A stretch of 64,000 nucleotides of DNA from Rhizobium sp. S152 (GTDB lineage Bacteria; Pseudomonadota; Alphaproteobacteria; Rhizobiales; Rhizobiaceae), in the NCBI RefSeq assembly GCF_030380735.1, contig NZ_JAUDRZ010000008.1, forward strand, positions 372,001-436,000. Direction: 5' to 3'. The notes under the pieces are model-generated. The model saw only the letters and a program-made list of their open reading frames with translations, was not told the origin of the DNA and did not search any database. The translations under genes and the position numbers were made by a program. Of this stretch, positions 62,187-64,000 are shown piece after piece (the first letter of the stretch is position 1; every line of letters starts with the position of its first letter).

Positions 62187-64000
62187 TCAGCTGCGCCCGA
62201 ACAGCCGCTCGATATCGGAGAGCTTGAGCTCGATATAGGTCGGGCGGCCGTGGTTACACTGGCCGGAGCCGGGCGTCACTTCCATCTGCCGCAAAAGCGC
62301 GTTCATCTCCTCCGGTCGCAGCCGGCGGCCGGAGCGTACCGATCCGTGGCAGGCCATGGTCGCGGCGACATATTCGAGCTTGGCCGAGAGGCCGGAGGCG
62401 GTGTCCCACTCGGCGATCTCGTCGGCGAGCTGCCGGATCAGGCCCGGTGCATCGACCTCGCCCAGCATGGCAGGGGTCTCGCGGACGGCGATCGCGCCGG
62501 GGCCGAAGCGCTCTATGGCGAGCCCGAGCTCGGAGAACTCGGCGGCGAACTGCATCAGCCGGTCGCAATCCTCTTCCGGCAGGTCGACGATCTCGGGGAT
62601 CAAAAGCACCTGCGAGGCGAGCCGTTTGGAATGCAGCGCCTTGCGCATGGCCTCGAACACCAGCCGCTCGTGCGCGGCGTGCTGGTCGACGATGACGAGC
62701 CCCGTCTCGGTCTGCGCCACGATGTAGTTCTCGTGGATCTGGGCGCGCGCCGCGCCGAGCACGAATTGCGGCGGCGCGTCCGTGTTCGCGGCGGGGGCAG
62801 GGGGCGTCCAGTTCGACGGTTGAGCCGCCTCGGCGCGCGCCGTCGGCATGGCCAGTCCGTCGAAGGAGGCCTGCGGGCGCTCAGCGAAGCCGGCACCGAC
62901 CGGCATGGCGAAAGGTCGCGACGGCGAAGTCTCCGCCGACCATGGCTGCTGCGGCGGCTGCGGGCGATAGGCGTTGGGCTGGAAGCCGGGGCGGAAGGCG
63001 CGCAGCATGCCGTCGGCGCCGGTTGTCGCCGCCCGGCTGCCGTCGCGGGCCAGCGCCTCGCGGATCGCGCCGATGATGAGGCCGCGCACCAGTTGCGGGT
63101 CGCGGAAGCGCACGTCCGATTTCGCCGGATGCACGTTGACATCGACCAGCGCGGGATCGAGCCTTAGCGACAACACCGCGATCGGATAGCGCCCGGAGGG
63201 GATCGTCTCGGCATAGGCGCCGCGGATCGCCGATAGGATCAACTTGTCCTGCACCGGCCGTCCGTTGACGAAAGCGTATTGGTGGGCGGAGTTTCCGCGG
63301 TTGAAGGTCGGCACGCCGGTAAAGCCGGTGAGCGTGATGTCCTCGCGCTCGGCGTCGATCTCGATGGCATTGTCGCGAAAATCCTTGCCGAGGATCTGCG
63401 CCATCCGCGCCAGATGGTCGTCGCCGGTGGCCGGAAGTTCGAGCGTCGTGCGGTCGGTGCCTGACAGCACGAAGCGCACGGCCGGGAAGGCGATCGCCAT
63501 GCGCTTGACGATCTCGGTGATCGCGGCGGCTTCCGCCTTCTCGGTCTTCAGGAACTTCAGCCGCGCCGGCGTCGCGAAGAACAGGTCGCGTACCTCGACG
63601 ATGGTGCCGGGATTGGCGGCGGACGGCCTGATATGCGTGATCTTGCCGCCCGAAACCGAGATCTCGCTGCCGCCGGCACTGTCCCTGCGGCGGCTGGAAA
63701 TGCTGAGCCGCGCGACGGAACCGATCGAGGGCAGGGCCTCGCCGCGAAAGCCGAGCGTGCGGATGTCGTCGAGCGTCTCGGAGATTTTAGACGTGCAGTG
63801 CCGACGGATCGCCAGTTCGAGATCGCTCGCGTCCATGCCGGAGCCGTTGTCGGACACGCGCAGCAGGCTCTTGCCGCCGCCGGACGTGGCGATCTCGATG
63901 CGCGTCGCACCGGCGTCGAGCGCGTTTTCGATCAGTTCCTTGGCAGCGCTCGCCGGCCGTTCGATGACTTCGCCGGCGGCGATCTGGTTGATGAGCGTTT
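62187..64000 (-). CDS. mutL: DNA mismatch repair protein MutL (N-terminus cut by window edge)
   Basis: About 604 codons are visible; only the first several residues lie beyond the right edge. MutL links MutS mismatch recognition to strand removal. The GHKL ATPase motifs are present: [53 protein letters not shown] and [16 protein letters not shown] low-complexity linker leads to a C-terminal domain with [17 protein letters not shown], matching the DQHAX2EX4E endonuclease motif of MutL proteins from bacteria without MutH, and [22 protein letters not shown]. Confidence 0.95.
   Translation of the reverse strand, partial: TLINQIAAGEVIERPASAAKELIENALDAGATRIEIATSGGGKSLLRVSDNGSGMDASDLELAIRRHCTSKISETLDDIRTLGFRGEALPSIGSVARLSISSRRRDSAGGSEISVSGGKITHIRPSAANPGTIVEVRDLFFATPARLKFLKTEKAEAAAITEIVKRMAIAFPAVRFVLSGTDRTTLELPATGDDHLARMAQILGKDFRDNAIEIDAEREDITLTGFTGVPTFNRGNSAHQYAFVNGRPVQDKLILSAIRGAYAETIPSGRYPIAVLSLRLDPALVDVNVHPAKSDVRFRDPQLVRGLIIGAIREALARDGSRAATTGADGMLRAFRPGFQPNAYRPQPPQQPWSAETSPSRPFAMPVGAGFAERPQASFDGLAMPTARAEAAQPSNWTPPAPAANTDAPPQFVLGAARAQIHENYIVAQTETGLVIVDQHAAHERLVFEAMRKALHSKRLASQVLLIPEIVDLPEEDCDRLMQFAAEFSELGLAIERFGPGAIAVRETPAMLGEVDAPGLIRQLADEIAEWDTASGLSAKLEYVAATMACHGSVRSGRRLRPEEMNALLRQMEVTPGSGQCNHGRPTYIELKLSDIERLFGRS

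Overview
The window is high-GC alphaproteobacterial DNA, most likely a chromosomal segment of a Rhizobium or close relative (Rhizobiaceae). Pointers are the HisS-HisZ-HisG order with a short, HisZ-dependent HisG; a PitA-RsmE-GshA run; an HWE-type histidine kinase; several LysR regulators; a WaaA-LpxK-DUF2093-MutL neighbourhood; and GC-rich inverted intergenic repeats of the kind found in rhizobial genomes. Genes are tightly packed on both strands. I saw no rRNA, recognisable tRNA, CRISPR array, phage or complete insertion sequence.

Layout. 1-3.2 kb (minus): partial gshA, rsmE, a PitA-type phosphate transporter and a Nudix hydrolase. 3.4-8.5 kb: three LysR regulators around a divergent S-adenosylhomocysteine hydrolase-like gene and a quinone-oxidoreductase-type dehydrogenase. 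8.6-12.8 kb: glcDEF glycolate oxidase, facing a LysR gene. 12.8-19.2 kb: two L,D-transpeptidases, tag, a HAD phosphatase, an aldo/keto reductase and two small metal-ligand-rich exported proteins. 19.2-21.1 kb: a BrnTA and a RelE-type toxin-antitoxin (TA) pair around a methyltransferase-like gene. 21.2-25.4 kb: hisS-hisZ-hisG-methyltransferase. 25.4-27.4 kb: doxX, a glutathione transferase and an orphan PAS-like protein. 28.1-30.3 kb: groESL with a CIRCE operator. 30.5-37.5 kb: chrA, a MazF-type TA pair, a HAD gene with ribF, a DUF3311/MctP-like symporter and a RES/Xre TA pair. 37.8-42.3 kb: ileS, a lipoprotein, and a gene-free stretch with repeats and a highly foldable element. 42.4-46.5 kb: tadA, an RluB-type pseudouridine synthase with a huge basic tail, rsmD, patatin. 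46.5-47.3 kb: a DUF1778/GNAT TA pair. 47.3-57.1 kb: Kef-type antiporter, PmbA-type protein, CysQ-like phosphatase, a RloB/AAA ATPase pair resembling AbiL abortive infection, then DUF4170, waaA, HAD and lpxK. 57.1-64 kb: HWE kinase, DUF1254 protein, LuxR regulator, secreted protein, DUF4242, DUF2093 and partial mutL.

How it fits together. Most of the window is core metabolism and maintenance: glycolate oxidation, histidine biosynthesis, protein folding, tRNA/rRNA modification, lipid A-Kdo synthesis and DNA repair. Into this backbone are set at least five two-gene TA modules (BrnTA, RelE/RHH, MazEF-like, RES/Xre, TacAT-like) and one AbiL-like defence pair, each between ordinary genes rather than in one island. 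The most unusual non-coding features are a nested-hairpin element at about 41.9-42.3 kb, a 54-bp duplication of the 3' end of groEL, and near-perfect 34-bp inverted repeats, one copy of which sits inside the his operon.
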